From positions 6,510,001 to 6,574,000 of the forward strand of contig NC_063013.1 in assembly GCF_020509005.1 (NCBI RefSeq): 64,000 bases of DNA, read 5' to 3'. Below are positions 42,465-52,541 of the stretch, in pieces. The notes under the pieces were generated by a model that saw only the letters and a program-made list of their open reading frames with translations, was not told the origin of the DNA and ran no database searches. Position 1 is the stretch's first letter. Each line of letters opens with the position of its first letter. Position numbers and translations under genes: made by a program. The stretch is from Fulvia fulva. Its lineage: Eukaryota > Ascomycota > Dothideomycetes > Mycosphaerellales > Mycosphaerellaceae.

Positions 42465-43561
42465 TCCCGTCTTGGTGTATGATCGGAGTATTTCGCGCTT
42501 CGCCTCGTGGTCTTAACCACGACCCAAATGTCGAGCTTTACAATGGTCCAGTATATGTGGCCGAGTCGGACAAGTCGTGCATAGACAGGTTCGCTCGATA
42601 TATTGCGGACGTTACCGCCATACACCTGGTGATCCCCTCTCTGCGAAACGTGTACTCGGTGCTGCCTGTCAGCCAAGAAGCATGTTTCGACATATGCTGG
42701 AGTTTCAGCCTGTAAAGAGGTAAGCAGTTTCAGATAGGCTTCTAATCAATTCATGCTCTTGGTAAATCATAAGAGAAACATTCAACACTTCACCGCGTCG
42801 AGCTTCGTTCCGCAGGAGCCCGCATACCAGGTCGCTGCAGCCAAGAGCTGGCCAGCGATGATCACAAGGTACGTCTCGGATGGCAAGTCTTAAAGACAAT
42901 AAGCTCGGTGGACGTGTAGGCCTAACCCAGCTGTCGAGACGGCAAGTGCCATCAGAACCAGAGCACCGACTTGAAGGAGATATCTGGATCCTGTAAGGCT
43001 TGGATACTGGCATTTGCATTCGAAGAGCTCGACAAACTGTGTTTAGAGACTCTAAGATTTCAGTTGTCGTGGTGCAGCATGATTGGTCTCGTAGAAGTCA
43101 TGAATCGTAGGTAACACTCCGACAGCACAGCTCGGTCTCGTTTGCCGAGATCGGCGAGTCGTCGTTAAGGCGCAAGCTGGCAAGACCACCTGTGTCTTCA
43201 TGCTGCGATGGACTCGCTCATGGCCCATACCACTGCCGCACGTGGTCCGAGGATGAGTGAATGATGAATGATGAATGATGAAGGTGGTATGTTTATTTCC
43301 CCTCGGAGGATGGTCGGTTCTCCCACGCGTCTCGACTTCGGCGCGACCTTGATTTTGAGTTGCATGTGGACAAGGATCTTGTCGATCAGTCTACAAGTAC
43401 TGACGTCACGTGTAGCGCGATTATGGCAGGTGCCAAAGGACGCATGCTCAAGGTAATCGGCGCCATGTTGCATACTCGAAGCACTGCGCACAGTACGAGG
43501 ACGCGTCGCTGACTTGTTATTGCAGCGCAGTGCTGAAGAGGCTCTCCGACGGCTGTCTGAC
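42465..43561. other. Intergenic between divergent genes
   Basis: 1.1 kb. A short tandem repeat of tgatgaa lies at about 43258-43283. A possible 5'-UTR intron acceptor (ttattgcag) is at 43518-43524 before the downstream gene. No gene recognised. Confidence 0.5.
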
Positions 43562-46492
43562 ATGGCACCAGCGAGAAAGAAGAGCCGCTTGTCCAACGAG
43601 AACGAAGCGGACTCGCGCCCGCCACATCAGCAGCAACAACCACCGACAGCGCAGCTGCCTGACGGCCAATCGGGCAGCGACACACATGCGCAGGGAGATG
43701 CTGCGACCAAGCCTCCACCCTTGGACACAGCGGCATCCGATCAGACTAGCGCTCCAAGCAAGCAGTCTCCGGGCAATCGAGGCAGTTGGTACTCGTCGAC
43801 TTCATGGCGCAGTAAAGCATCGCCTGTCGCGCAGGTTGCACGAGAGAGCATCTCGGTAGACAAGGGAGTCAGCTCCGAGGCGTCAAGCAAGGCAGACACG
43901 GCACGTAGACCCAGCCAGAGCGTGAGCAAGAGCTTCATGGGCAGCAGAAAGAGCATTCCATTGGTTGCAGAGACATCCAAAGTCTATGCTACCAGCGACG
44001 TGAGCTCACCGTCATGGCAGAAGAGGGCTTTCAGCGGAGAGGAGAAGCCCAAGGCCGAAATGTCTAAGCCGGTTGAGGAGAAGAAGAAGAAGAAGAAGAA
44101 GAAGAAGAAGAAGAAAGAGGCTGAGCAGGTGGAAGAAGCTTCGGAACCGTCAGAATCAGTGACCAAAGATACCGACTCGAAAGCGGAAACAGCGAGCATA
44201 TGGCCGCCTAGCGGGACATGGTTCGGTTGGTGGTCAAGGCCCGACGGCTATGGTAGTGAGGCTGAGACAGGCAAGAAGAGCGATACCAAGGCGAGACTGG
44301 ATGGCGCAGACGCAGAAGATGCGAGCGACAGACTGACGACAGAAAGTACCCAAGACACAGAGGCGGCGAACATTGTGCCGAGTGACGGGATGCCTATGCA
44401 GGCAGAGCCGACAACCACCGAAGATGTCACTGCGCAGAAGAAACCTGAGATGACCGCGAGTACTTCTAGTCGCTCGTGGTTCGGGCTGTGGAGCTCCTCA
44501 CAGAACGAGCAAGCGAAGACCGAGAACGAACAGGTGAAGAGTGCCAGCAAGCCGCAGTCAACATCAGAGCCTGCGCCAGATGTTGCGGTCGCGGCAGACC
44601 CGAAACAGACCGCGAGAGACGTGAAAGACGTGAAAGACGTGACAGAGGCGGGGCCCGCGAAGCCTATCAAGGACGAAGAGCGACCTAAATCCTCTGGCTG
44701 GGCATTCTGGTCAAGTGATAAGTCGAAAGATGTCACCCTCGAATCGGATGGCGACCAGAAGCAGATCGGGGAGCTGGCTGTTGCCGACACGCCTTCACAA
44801 AGTCACCCAGAAGCTGCGCAGTTCAACCAGGAAGGCGAGCAGCGAAAGGCGATCAAGTCTGAGACACCAGCCGAGCCCAAACGCGCAAGCTCGCTCCTTC
44901 GTCGCACTCGTGGGCGGTCGGAGAAGTCCAAAGATCTCTCCGGAGAGACCACAGCTGCTGCAACGCCCGTAGATTCACGACTACCAACACCCGCGGTCAC
45001 GCAGTTCCACACGCCTGCTGACACGCCAGAAGCTTCGCCGGCTCCGCGAGGCAAGCATCCTGCACAGTCCCGGCCCAACCTCATCCTACCGACTTTCAGG
45101 GATACCTATCCTGCATCACCAAGTGCTGGAGTCCTGGACCGCCTGACAAAGTACGTTGGAGAGACCTTGAGGCTACCTGGCTACAGTAACGAACGGCCGT
45201 CGCCACATCCTTTCGTGACTTCAAGTCCACCCAAGGTTAGGAGGGCTATCGCTATCGGCATTCATGGCTACTTCCCGTCTCCGCTGCTCCGGAGCGTGAT
45301 AGGCCAGCCGACTGGGACATCCATTCGCTTTGCGAATTATGCTGCAGCTTCCGTGAAGCAGTGGTGTCAAGAGCACCAACCAGAGGTCAAGGACGTCGAG
45401 GTGGAGAAGGTTGCCCTCGAAGGCGAAGGCTACATTGCTGATCGGGTCACGACACTTTGGAAACTGTTGCTGAATTGGCTGTCTCACCTTCGACAAGCAG
45501 ACTTTATTCTGGTCGCTTGTCATAGCCAGGGTGTACCCGTGGCCATCATGCTGGTCGCCAAGCTCATTCAACTAGGTGCACTTTCACCCCACGTCCGGAT
45601 TGGCATATGTGCTATGGCTGGTGTGAATCTCGGGCCATTTCTTGAGTACAAGAGCAGGCTCTTCGGCGGCACTGCCTTGGAGCTGTTTGACTTCTGCGAC
45701 AGTAAGTCGAAGGTCTCGGTCGCATATACCGACTCACTCGACATCTGCCTCCGCCATGGAGTCCGCTTGACCTTCACAGGCAGCATTGATGACCAGCTTG
45801 TGAGTTTGGAGTCAAGTCTGCACGTCCCGCTCAGCCATCCCTATGTGAACCGGCAAGTCTTCATTGACGGTCGACTACATAAATCCAACTTCCTGACACA
45901 CCTTGTCGTGTTCGCCATCAAACTGCGGAACCTTGGCGTCACCGACCACGGCCTGTTGCGTGAGATCTCAGCACCACTGGCTGGGAGCTTGGTAGGAGGC
46001 GAGGGTCATAGTCGTGTTTACGATGACCCGGCTGTATATGCGAACGCCATCGAGTTTGCACTGGAGAGCACCGACGTGCCCTCTGCGTCCTTTTCGCCAC
46101 CACCGAATCCCGTGACGACCGACGAACAGAAGCGAAAGTCTTTGGAAGAAGCAACGCAACGTCGTGGATCTCTTGCATCGTATCCGGCGAACATGACTGC
46201 AGCCAACCATATGCGACGAGGATCACTTTCGTCGTTGATACTCGCGCCACCCGGGATAGCGCCCATCGTTGCGCCTTACGAAGCACCAGGCGCCGTCGGT
46301 GCTGCCGAGAAGAACCCCTTTGTCCTACCTTGGGCAGTCCGCGGCATGCTAGAGGAAGACATGGTCAAGCGAGACGCAAAGATGCAGCATGAGGTGAAGG
46401 AACTTGTTCGCGAATTCGAAGCCTGGAGGCCGAGCAGTAAGGTTTTGAAGGACGTGAGGTGGAGGTTGGAGGGTGTTAGGAGTATGCTTTGA
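43562..46492 (+). CDS. YML020W-like protein with an alpha/beta-hydrolase domain, 976 aa
   Basis: Homologue of the uncharacterised yeast protein YML020W. Single exon; start MAPARKKSRL at 43562 (the frame extends upstream only through non-ATG codons). The first ~500 residues are disordered, Ser/Thr/Glu/Lys-rich, with a run of twelve Lys (44081-44116) and several copies of a WFG(W/L)W(S/R) aromatic motif (WFGWWSRP, WFGLWSSS, WAFWSSDKS). The second half is the conserved domain: AIGIHGYFPSPLLRSVIGQPTGTS, ADFILVACHSQGVPVAIML (nucleophile elbow HSQG) and ICAMAGVNLGPF, which make a lipase-like fold likely. No signal peptide. The role is unknown; a lipid-related function is inferred from fold only. 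Confidence 0.82.
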   Translation: MAPARKKSRLSNENEADSRPPHQQQQPPTAQLPDGQSGSDTHAQGDAATKPPPLDTAASDQTSAPSKQSPGNRGSWYSSTSWRSKASPVAQVARESISVDKGVSSEASSKADTARRPSQSVSKSFMGSRKSIPLVAETSKVYATSDVSSPSWQKRAFSGEEKPKAEMSKPVEEKKKKKKKKKKKKEAEQVEEASEPSESVTKDTDSKAETASIWPPSGTWFGWWSRPDGYGSEAETGKKSDTKARLDGADAEDASDRLTTESTQDTEAANIVPSDGMPMQAEPTTTEDVTAQKKPEMTASTSSRSWFGLWSSSQNEQAKTENEQVKSASKPQSTSEPAPDVAVAADPKQTARDVKDVKDVTEAGPAKPIKDEERPKSSGWAFWSSDKSKDVTLESDGDQKQIGELAVADTPSQSHPEAAQFNQEGEQRKAIKSETPAEPKRASSLLRRTRGRSEKSKDLSGETTAAATPVDSRLPTPAVTQFHTPADTPEASPAPRGKHPAQSRPNLILPTFRDTYPASPSAGVLDRLTKYVGETLRLPGYSNERPSPHPFVTSSPPKVRRAIAIGIHGYFPSPLLRSVIGQPTGTSIRFANYAAASVKQWCQEHQPEVKDVEVEKVALEGEGYIADRVTTLWKLLLNWLSHLRQADFILVACHSQGVPVAIMLVAKLIQLGALSPHVRIGICAMAGVNLGPFLEYKSRLFGGTALELFDFCDSKSKVSVAYTDSLDICLRHGVRLTFTGSIDDQLVSLESSLHVPLSHPYVNRQVFIDGRLHKSNFLTHLVVFAIKLRNLGVTDHGLLREISAPLAGSLVGGEGHSRVYDDPAVYANAIEFALESTDVPSASFSPPPNPVTTDEQKRKSLEEATQRRGSLASYPANMTAANHMRRGSLSSLILAPPGIAPIVAPYEAPGAVGAAEKNPFVLPWAVRGMLEEDMVKRDAKMQHEVKELVREFEAWRPSSKVLKDVRWRLEGVRSML
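44081..44116 (+). repeat. AAG trinucleotide microsatellite coding for poly-Lys
   Basis: Twelve consecutive Lys codons (eleven AAG and one AAA) inside the YML020W-like gene. Length changes in threes would keep the frame, so it is a likely polymorphic site. Confidence 0.9.
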
Positions 46493-47404
46493 GCGTTGAT
46501 GGCGGACTGTACAGCTTGTTGATTTTTGGGAGTAATCGACGATCGTGATGAATGGGAGGAGTATGGATATCTTTAGCGTGGCGTTCAGTAGAGGGATTTT
46601 GAGGGATGGGCTACGCAACAGATAGAGGAAGCTGCTTTGCCATAGCAGCAGCGCAACAGCGTTCAGGACAGACCCCTTTTTAGGGTTGCAGAGGTCTTTG
46701 GGCATCAACTTTGGCTGGCGATACGTTTTGAAAGCCGATGAAGTTCATCCTGATTCTCTAGCTACATGCAGCGCCAAGTCTGTACTGGCAGGACCCTGGT
46801 TCATGATCTGGACTACATCGCCATGCAAGAGCCGCACTCGCTGCCTCGAGCAACTTGCAGAACACAGCGACCCAAGATGGGCTCTGAACTTGTGGCTGTG
46901 CGGACTCTGGGGAGTGAGACTCAAGGCCGGTATTGCGCCATATGTCTCGAGGCTTCCTCGGCCGAGGACAGAACTATCAGCATTGGGCTATGGCGGTGCT
47001 GCAAGTACAGTGTGTCTGAGCCAGAGCAGAGCAGTATCCCACGTTGATACGACACGAAGGGTCTTCCATGAATGCTTTCGAGATCATAACACAAAACTCC
47101 GAGATCTAGATTGCTGGTGTCACTGTGTCACCAATCTTGTCGGACTACAGTGCCACTGTAACCTCAACCTCCGACATTGTTGTGAGCAGACGACTATGAC
47201 CACGAAGTTGGCAGTCGTCCTCGCCTTCACAAAGACGATACTTCCATGACGTGCATGCGGAAGGGGCATTAAGCGCACGCCGTTGAACCATATGATACAC
47301 AACCGAATAGGGCAGGCCCGGCTCCTTCGTTCGACATCTCCGCATCGTTGCTTCTCGAGGAGTTGGAAGCTAACCTCATGTCATCTTCTCGACAAACATG
47401 AACA
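46493..47404. other. Intergenic, no gene seen
   Basis: 912 bp; an open frame on the plus strand (46686-47249) is Cys/Arg-rich and has no family likeness. Confidence 0.5.
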
Positions 47405-48562
47405 ATGGTTGCGATCATCAGATGGGCGAGGCAACACAAAAGAAGCATCTTCGTTGCCATCACCCTCACCCTGATTCTGACAGCCTTTATTATCCACCGA
47501 CACGATACATCTAGAGACCACTATCTGACAGCTGACATCGCACACCATGCACCGCTGGCTGCAACAGCAGGCCAGGTCTTGCTGTCTCCCGGAGAAGCCA
47601 AGTCGATGTGTCGTGCCAATGACTTTCCTACCTACAAGAAGCAGAATCGGAAAGTGTATGAGATTCTCCTCATCAACACGGAGCTGGATTGGCTAGAGGT
47701 CGGGCTCCACGAACTTGGGCCGTATGTGGACTACTTCGTCGTTGTCGAAGCCGACACGACGTTCACGGGCATCGCAAAGCCACTCCACTTCAAGGAGGAC
47801 TCGCACCTCTTCAAGGACTTCCAGCACAAGATCATCCATCGTGCCGTCCATGACCCGATTGTGAGCTCACGGATCTGGGACCACGAAGATTGGTTCCGAG
47901 AGTCGAGTCTCCATGAGGTATTCCCGAGTCTGGAAGGAACGGAAGCCGAAGCAAATGATGGCGATGCGCTGCTGGTCAGCGACATGGATGAAATCGTCAG
48001 ACCAGGTGTCCTGCTATTACGGTACTGCGACTTTCCCTCCCGCCTGATCCTGCGCACGGATTTCTTCTACTACTCGTACCAATGGCGACATCGCGGCCCT
48101 CAATGGTCACATCCAGACGCTACAGTCTACCGTGGCCGCAACACCCTCGACCCGAACGCCCTGAGACAAGGTCTGCTCGGCCCTGGTTGGACGCCGATAG
48201 CCGCACTGCGACGATGGTGGGACCGAGCCACTATATGGAATGCTGGATGGCACTGTTCGAGCTGCTTCGCCACAGTTGCAGAAATGCGCTTCAAGATGAA
48301 CAGTTTCTCGCATCAGCCGTGGAATACGCCGTACTGTCGAGAGCTGCCCGTCTTGACTGATAGGGTGAGGCATGGCAAGGATTTGTTTGGGAGGGAGGGC
48401 GAGAATTATGATCGTGCTGAGGGTAATCGGGATGTACCGGCGTATGCCTTGGAGCAACATGAGAAGGAGGGACGGTTCAAGTATATGATGACTAGGGACG
48501 GCGAGGATGCTGGCTTTGAGGATTGGAAGGATGCGCCACATAGCGATCCGAAGCGAGGTTGA
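47405..48562 (+). CDS. Glycosyltransferase family 17 protein, 385 aa
   Basis: Resembles beta-1,4-mannosyl-glycoprotein beta-1,4-N-acetylglucosaminyltransferases (GT17). Single exon, ATG at 47405. A type II membrane layout is visible: short basic N-terminus (RWARQHKRS), one helix (IFVAITLTLILTAFII), then the lumenal domain. Family motifs: RKVYEILLINTELDWLEVGLHELGPYVDYFVVVEAD, TFTGIAKPLHF, DALLVSDMDEIVRP (acidic donor-binding DMDE), FFYYSYQWRH, and GWHCSSCF. In fungi the acceptor is not known, and bisecting GlcNAc as in mammals has not been my assumption. A Golgi location is inferred from the topology. Confidence 0.88.
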   Translation: MVAIIRWARQHKRSIFVAITLTLILTAFIIHRHDTSRDHYLTADIAHHAPLAATAGQVLLSPGEAKSMCRANDFPTYKKQNRKVYEILLINTELDWLEVGLHELGPYVDYFVVVEADTTFTGIAKPLHFKEDSHLFKDFQHKIIHRAVHDPIVSSRIWDHEDWFRESSLHEVFPSLEGTEAEANDGDALLVSDMDEIVRPGVLLLRYCDFPSRLILRTDFFYYSYQWRHRGPQWSHPDATVYRGRNTLDPNALRQGLLGPGWTPIAALRRWWDRATIWNAGWHCSSCFATVAEMRFKMNSFSHQPWNTPYCRELPVLTDRVRHGKDLFGREGENYDRAEGNRDVPAYALEQHEKEGRFKYMMTRDGEDAGFEDWKDAPHSDPKRG

Positions 48563-48784
48563 CAATTATGAATGTATCGTGGTCTTTGGTACTAAGAGGG
48601 AGACAGAGGACGACATGACGCCTGAATGCCAAGCCAATGTGGCCTGGACCAAACCGTGACCAAGAAGATGGACGCGGAGTCAATACAACCCAGCCTCGAG
48701 TTGCTCATTATGTTGACTGGGGAAGAAGGCATGCCTGTGAGGATAATTGCCTGGCAAGCCTGTCAAGCTTGGAGTTAAATCTAC

Positions 48785-48789
48785 ATATA
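48785..48789 (+). promoter_or_regulatory. TATA-like box of the 5S rRNA gene
   Basis: ATATA within ctacatatac, 23-27 bp before the 5S start, where upstream TATA elements of filamentous-fungal 5S genes lie. Confidence 0.5.
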
Positions 48790-48811
48790 CAATTTTTCCG
48801 CCCACATTGGC

Positions 48812-48930
48812 ACATACGACCATAGGCCAATGAAAGCGAGGAACCCCGTCCGCTCTTCCATATCTAAGCATTGGACCGCAGGACTAGTACTACGGTGGGT
48901 GACCACGTGGGAATCCCTTGTGTTGTATGT
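48812..48930 (+). rRNA. 5S ribosomal RNA
   Basis: 119 nt from acatacgaccata to gttgtatgt, whose ends pair to form helix I. Recognised from the fungal 5S consensus: ACATACGACCATAGG at the 5' end, CCCGTCCGCTC near position 40, GTACTACGGTGGGTGACCACGTGGGAATCC in the 3' half and TGTTGTATGT at the end. The internal control region (A box near 50, C box near 80) is present. A run of T (48930-48934) follows as RNA polymerase III terminator. It stands alone among protein genes, as is usual for dispersed 5S genes of Pezizomycotina. Confidence 0.95.
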
Positions 48931-48934
48931 TTTT
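48931..48934 (+). terminator. Pol III T-run after the 5S gene
   Basis: Five T from 48930 to 48934 directly at the 3' end of 5S. Confidence 0.7.
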
Positions 48935-49911
48935 GCTCTTGTGCGCGATCTTCTTTTGGCAAAACTTTTGCCTATAAAAAGCCCGTGCGTGCGGAAGTGA
49001 GTCTCGGCTCGGGACAAGATTCGGGCCGGGGTTGCTTCTTCCGATTGGTGGATGCGCAAGTGCGCTAGCTCGAAGTTGTTGCTTCGTCTGTTCTCCTTCC
49101 TCCGTTCTACCTACATACTTCATGACGTGGTGGACCATGTACGATGCATCAAGTACTGTGACGCTGCTTTTGCAGGATACATGGGCAACTAGATCGAGAA
49201 CATGTTGGGCAAGACCATGCATTTGCTCACGGGACTAAGAAGCGCGGTTTGACCTCAAATCAGCCGTCTCTTTTGGCTAACAATTTGTTGCTTTCTTCTT
49301 CAAAGTCCAACACGAGGCACAGTCTGTGGTCAACCGAAGCCAGGTGGTGTTAGTGGACGAGACCTTCTACGTTGTGACAAAGCTCACTCGCAGGAAAGGA
49401 TTTGTGTTGGAAGGCTAACAGCCGCAGTAGACATATCACAACAAGTCTGTTTTGGCGTGCTATGCCTACACACTCGCTCTAACAGCGGCGCTCACGAGCT
49501 CACAAAACGGCTTCTACTCCCCGCCATTACCGTCTACTCGTGCATATAACGGAGGTCCTAGGCGTTTGTACTCTCAACACCTTTTGGAGAGGTCCCAGGC
49601 GTTCGACCTCTGGACACCTTTGGAGGGGTTGTAAGATTGAGTAAGCGGCATCTGATCCATCTGAGGGATCGCTACGATGGGCTATTTCTTAGGTCGAATA
49701 CCGCTGTCGAGATTCCCATCTTCGCGAACAGGACCCGTCAGTACCCGGATCAAGCAGCGTCTACTTTGAGGTGCACATGTCCGCAAGTGTCGCACATCCG
49801 CCTCAGCACATACATCATACCCAAGCTGCCGTAAAGCTACCCAGCTAGCAGGCGATGTGGTCCTTCACACTCCCCTATACCTCAGTAACAACACGAAACA
49901 GCATTACGAAG
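48935..49911. other. Intergenic with a worn tandem repeat
   Basis: About 980 bp without a recognised gene. At about 49552-49628 a 38-bp unit is repeated twice with roughly 20-25 percent difference (ggaggtcctaggcgtt... / gagaggtcccaggcgtt...). Confidence 0.5.
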
Positions 49912-50394
49912 CTATATATCACCATCCTCGATTACTTCAGCCAAAGCATGCAGCGCTTTGCACTTATTTCCCGCAAGGTGTGTGCTGAGATCACTCCTGC
50001 GGCTAAAGCTCTTATTACAGAATGAGCATGTGATCCTGTCCAGACTGTTCTGCTCGCGGCAGTGTCGAACATGATTCTCTTGGGTCGAAAAGGATATGCC
50101 ATGACACCCATGATCGAAGCACTAGGGCTTTTTATCAGACAGAGCACCGGCTGGACGGTGCACCGTTTGCTGTATTTTGAGAACTGGTGCGTAAGCTGTG
50201 ATTCCCTAGTTATGGAACAGAACAAAGGCCGTAAGAGTTGTCGCAGGAGAAGTCATGTCCTCTCGTTGTGCCAGTTCTTCCGTGGGAGGCTGGCATGATG
50301 AGTAGCCGCTTAGGTATGGTCTGGACTGTTCGCAGCCCCGAGTCTGATACACAGCTGGAATTTGCTGCTGTCCGGCGTCGTTGCAATGGTCCAT
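49912..50394 (-). pseudogene. C2H2-type zinc-finger protein relic
   Basis: Read on the minus strand in one frame to the TAG at 49912, the C-terminal part contains a finger pair. The first is partial (CFDHGCHGISFSTQENHVRHC); the second is ITCSFCNKSFSRRSDLSTHLAGNKC, a clear C-X2-C-X12-H-X5-C finger. The frame is broken by two in-frame TAG codons (50122-50124 just before the first finger, in a KKP-stop-C context where a finger linker is expected, and 50206-50208). From 50394 the upstream part is low in recognisable content. So this is the 3' end of a decayed transcription-factor-like gene. Alternatively an intron with the acceptor ccctag at 50122 could remove one stop, but not with a visible donor. 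Confidence 0.6.
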
Positions 50395-50540
50395 CTTTAC
50401 TCATGGCCGACTGTGGTGAGCGATAGCTCCATTCTTTGAAAGCGCTGTGCCAGGCCATGTGTGTTGCACTCAAACCTTTGCGATGAGAGCAGACTGTCCA
50501 CGCCGCACAACTGCATAGAGCTGCTCAAAGTTGTCTGAAT

Positions 50541-50645
50541 GAGCAGTGTTGACGATGGAGGGGGAGGCACAGTCTGCGGCGAGTCGCAACGCTTCACGTG
50601 CAGACCGCTCGAACTTTACTTACCGCCAAGGATCAGAGCTTGTTT
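50541..50645 (+). repeat. Direct repeat copy A upstream of the GH72-like gene
   Basis: Shares gagcagtgttga, tggagggggaggcacagtct and cttcacgtgcagaNcgctcg...aaggatcagagcttgttt with copy B (52416-52541), in the same order. Copy B has about 20 extra bases in the middle. Confidence 0.8.
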
Positions 50646-50777
50646 CTAGGATCGCGCTTGGCTCCAGGCCAATCGACTGCTGCCCACTCTAGCATTGGCC
50701 CAACGCTTTACTGCAACCTTTGCACCGTCATCCAAGAGCAAAAGCGCTACAGACCAGAAAGCGCCACAGAGGATAGC

Positions 50778-52364
50778 ATGGCAGCTTCGCAGGGCTGTAC
50801 GCCCATCACCGTCCACGGTCGCCAATTCAAGCAGGGCGACGCCCGCGTAAGAACCTAACCTCGAAGGCATGCTTCTTCTCACAAGAATCGCGAGACTGAC
50901 CCCATGAATTAGTTCGTCGTGCGCGGCGTCGTCTATCAGGTGGCGAATAAAGACGATCCCATCGCCGACGATTGTCTCTCAGGCCTACAAGAGGATATCA
51001 AGCTCTTCATCGAGCTAGGACTGAACACCATTTATGTTTGTTCGTGGGCTGTTCCTTGCCGATGAGGATGTGAAAGCTTACAGCGATGGCAGATACGATC
51101 GATCCGAACAAAGCACACGGCCGCGCTATGAAGTTGTTAGAAGACGCAGGTATTTACGTTGTCGCCGTATGTATTCCAAGCACCAGCGGCCTGACTCTGC
51201 AGGGTAAGGACTAAACCTTGTAGGGCATAAAAACACCCAAATACTGCATTAATCGCTTGCCGCCTCTGTCCTCATACACATCCGAGCATCTGCAGCACTG
51301 GTTCAGCGTCATCGACACCATGGCAGTGTTCAACAACACGCTAGGTCTCTTCAGCGGCAATTCTGTCATCAATAGCAACCAGAACAAGAACGGCAAGTCA
51401 ACTCTTACCGGCGCCTCTGCACCTGTTCTCAAAGCAGTGGCGAGAGATCTGAAACGCTATATGGCGCTCAAGCATAGCAAGACTGGTTTGAGGGTTCTAC
51501 CGCTTGGATATGCTGCGAGCATGATGCCGGAGAATACCACGGTATTGCGATACCTAGCTTCAGGCTCGGTGGCTGAACGACTGGACTTTTGGGCAGTATG
51601 TCTAATTCAATACTTGCAACCTGTGCCACCAGTGTAGCGCGTTGGCACATTAGCACCGCTGACAATACGCATCATACAGTGCTGTAATTACTCCTGGATA
51701 TCGCCGTCCTCTCTCGAGGCTTCAGAGTACGGAGCGATGGTACGTGGACGGTGGCCCCATAACCCAAATCAAATTCACTAGGCACTGCCAATACCCTTGT
51801 AAGGGTAGAGTACTGGCTAATGCATCCCGACAGATCGAACAGTACAGTCGGAGAGATGTCCCAAATACTCCAGTTTTCTTCTCGGAATATGGTGGCCGGC
51901 ATCAGGGACAGGCCCGACCGTTCGACGATACCACGGCGATCTACTCTCCGCCCATGCTTTATCGCTTCTCCGGCGGCTGCGTGTACGAGTTCTTCCAGTC
52001 AGTCAATGAATATGGACTTGTTGAATTCTGCTCATCCGAACATGTTGCCACCGAGGCCCTCCGTCGCGCAACGGAAGAACGGCGAAAAGACGTCGTCGAG
52101 ACTCGTTCGAGAACTGGTGGCGAGATCATGGTGTACCGAGATTTCGTGAACTTGATGGAGAGGCTAGCGGCAGCCGCGCAGGATGTCGCTGATGCTCCCG
52201 CTGTAGGGGAAGTAGGTGAGCTGGGCAGTACGTCAGTTGCCGGAGCGTCTGATCCTCCGACAGCCCATACAGCCTGGCCTTGGGAGCCTGAGCACGCCGA
52301 GCCGAAAAGCTGCGTCGACTGGGCTGCTGTCGAGGAATCCATAGGCGGTCTGGCAGATGGTTAG
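50778..52364 (+). CDS. Divergent GH72 (glucanosyltransferase-like) protein with altered catalytic site, 413 aa
   Basis: GH72/Gas enzymes elongate beta-1,3-glucan in the cell wall. Six exons: 50778-50846, 50913-51039, 51084-51166, 51224-51595, 51680-51739 and 51834-52364 (1242 nt, divisible by three; introns of 66, 44, 57, 84 and 94 nt). The order of family blocks is kept: RFVVRGVVYQ, DPIADDCLSGLQEDIKLFIELGLNTIYV, LLEDAGIYVV, TPKYCINR, NTLGLFSGNSVI, VARDLKRYM, NYSW, PVFFSEYGG and CVYEFFQSVNEYGLVEF. The acid/base Glu of the canonical GNE motif is Ser here (codon 51362-51364, residue 140); the nucleophile Glu of SEYG (residue 255) is kept. There is no signal peptide, no GPI signal and no X8 domain. 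The N-terminus is MAASQGCTPITV. It is probably not a wall transglycosylase; role unknown. Confidence 0.8.
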
Positions 52365-52415
52365 AAGATCTAGATCAATGAATCTGAGCGCACGATAACC
52401 ATTTGTGCATCATCC

Positions 52416-52541
52416 GAGCAGTGTTGAGTATGGAGGGGGAGGCACAGTCTGCAATGTGATTGTCCCCGCCAACGGCGTGTTGAAGATCTTCACGTGCAGA
52501 TCGCTCGAACTTTACTTACCGCTAAGGATCAGAGCTTGTTT
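52416..52541 (+). repeat. Direct repeat copy B downstream of the GH72-like gene
   Basis: Second copy of the 50541-50645 repeat, 52 bp after the GH72-like stop. The two copies bracket the gene in direct orientation. Confidence 0.8.

Noticed and set aside
46686..47249. 187-codon frame before the GT17 gene
   Set aside because: Cys/Arg/His-rich composition, no likeness to known domains, overlapped by a second plus-strand frame; probably chance.
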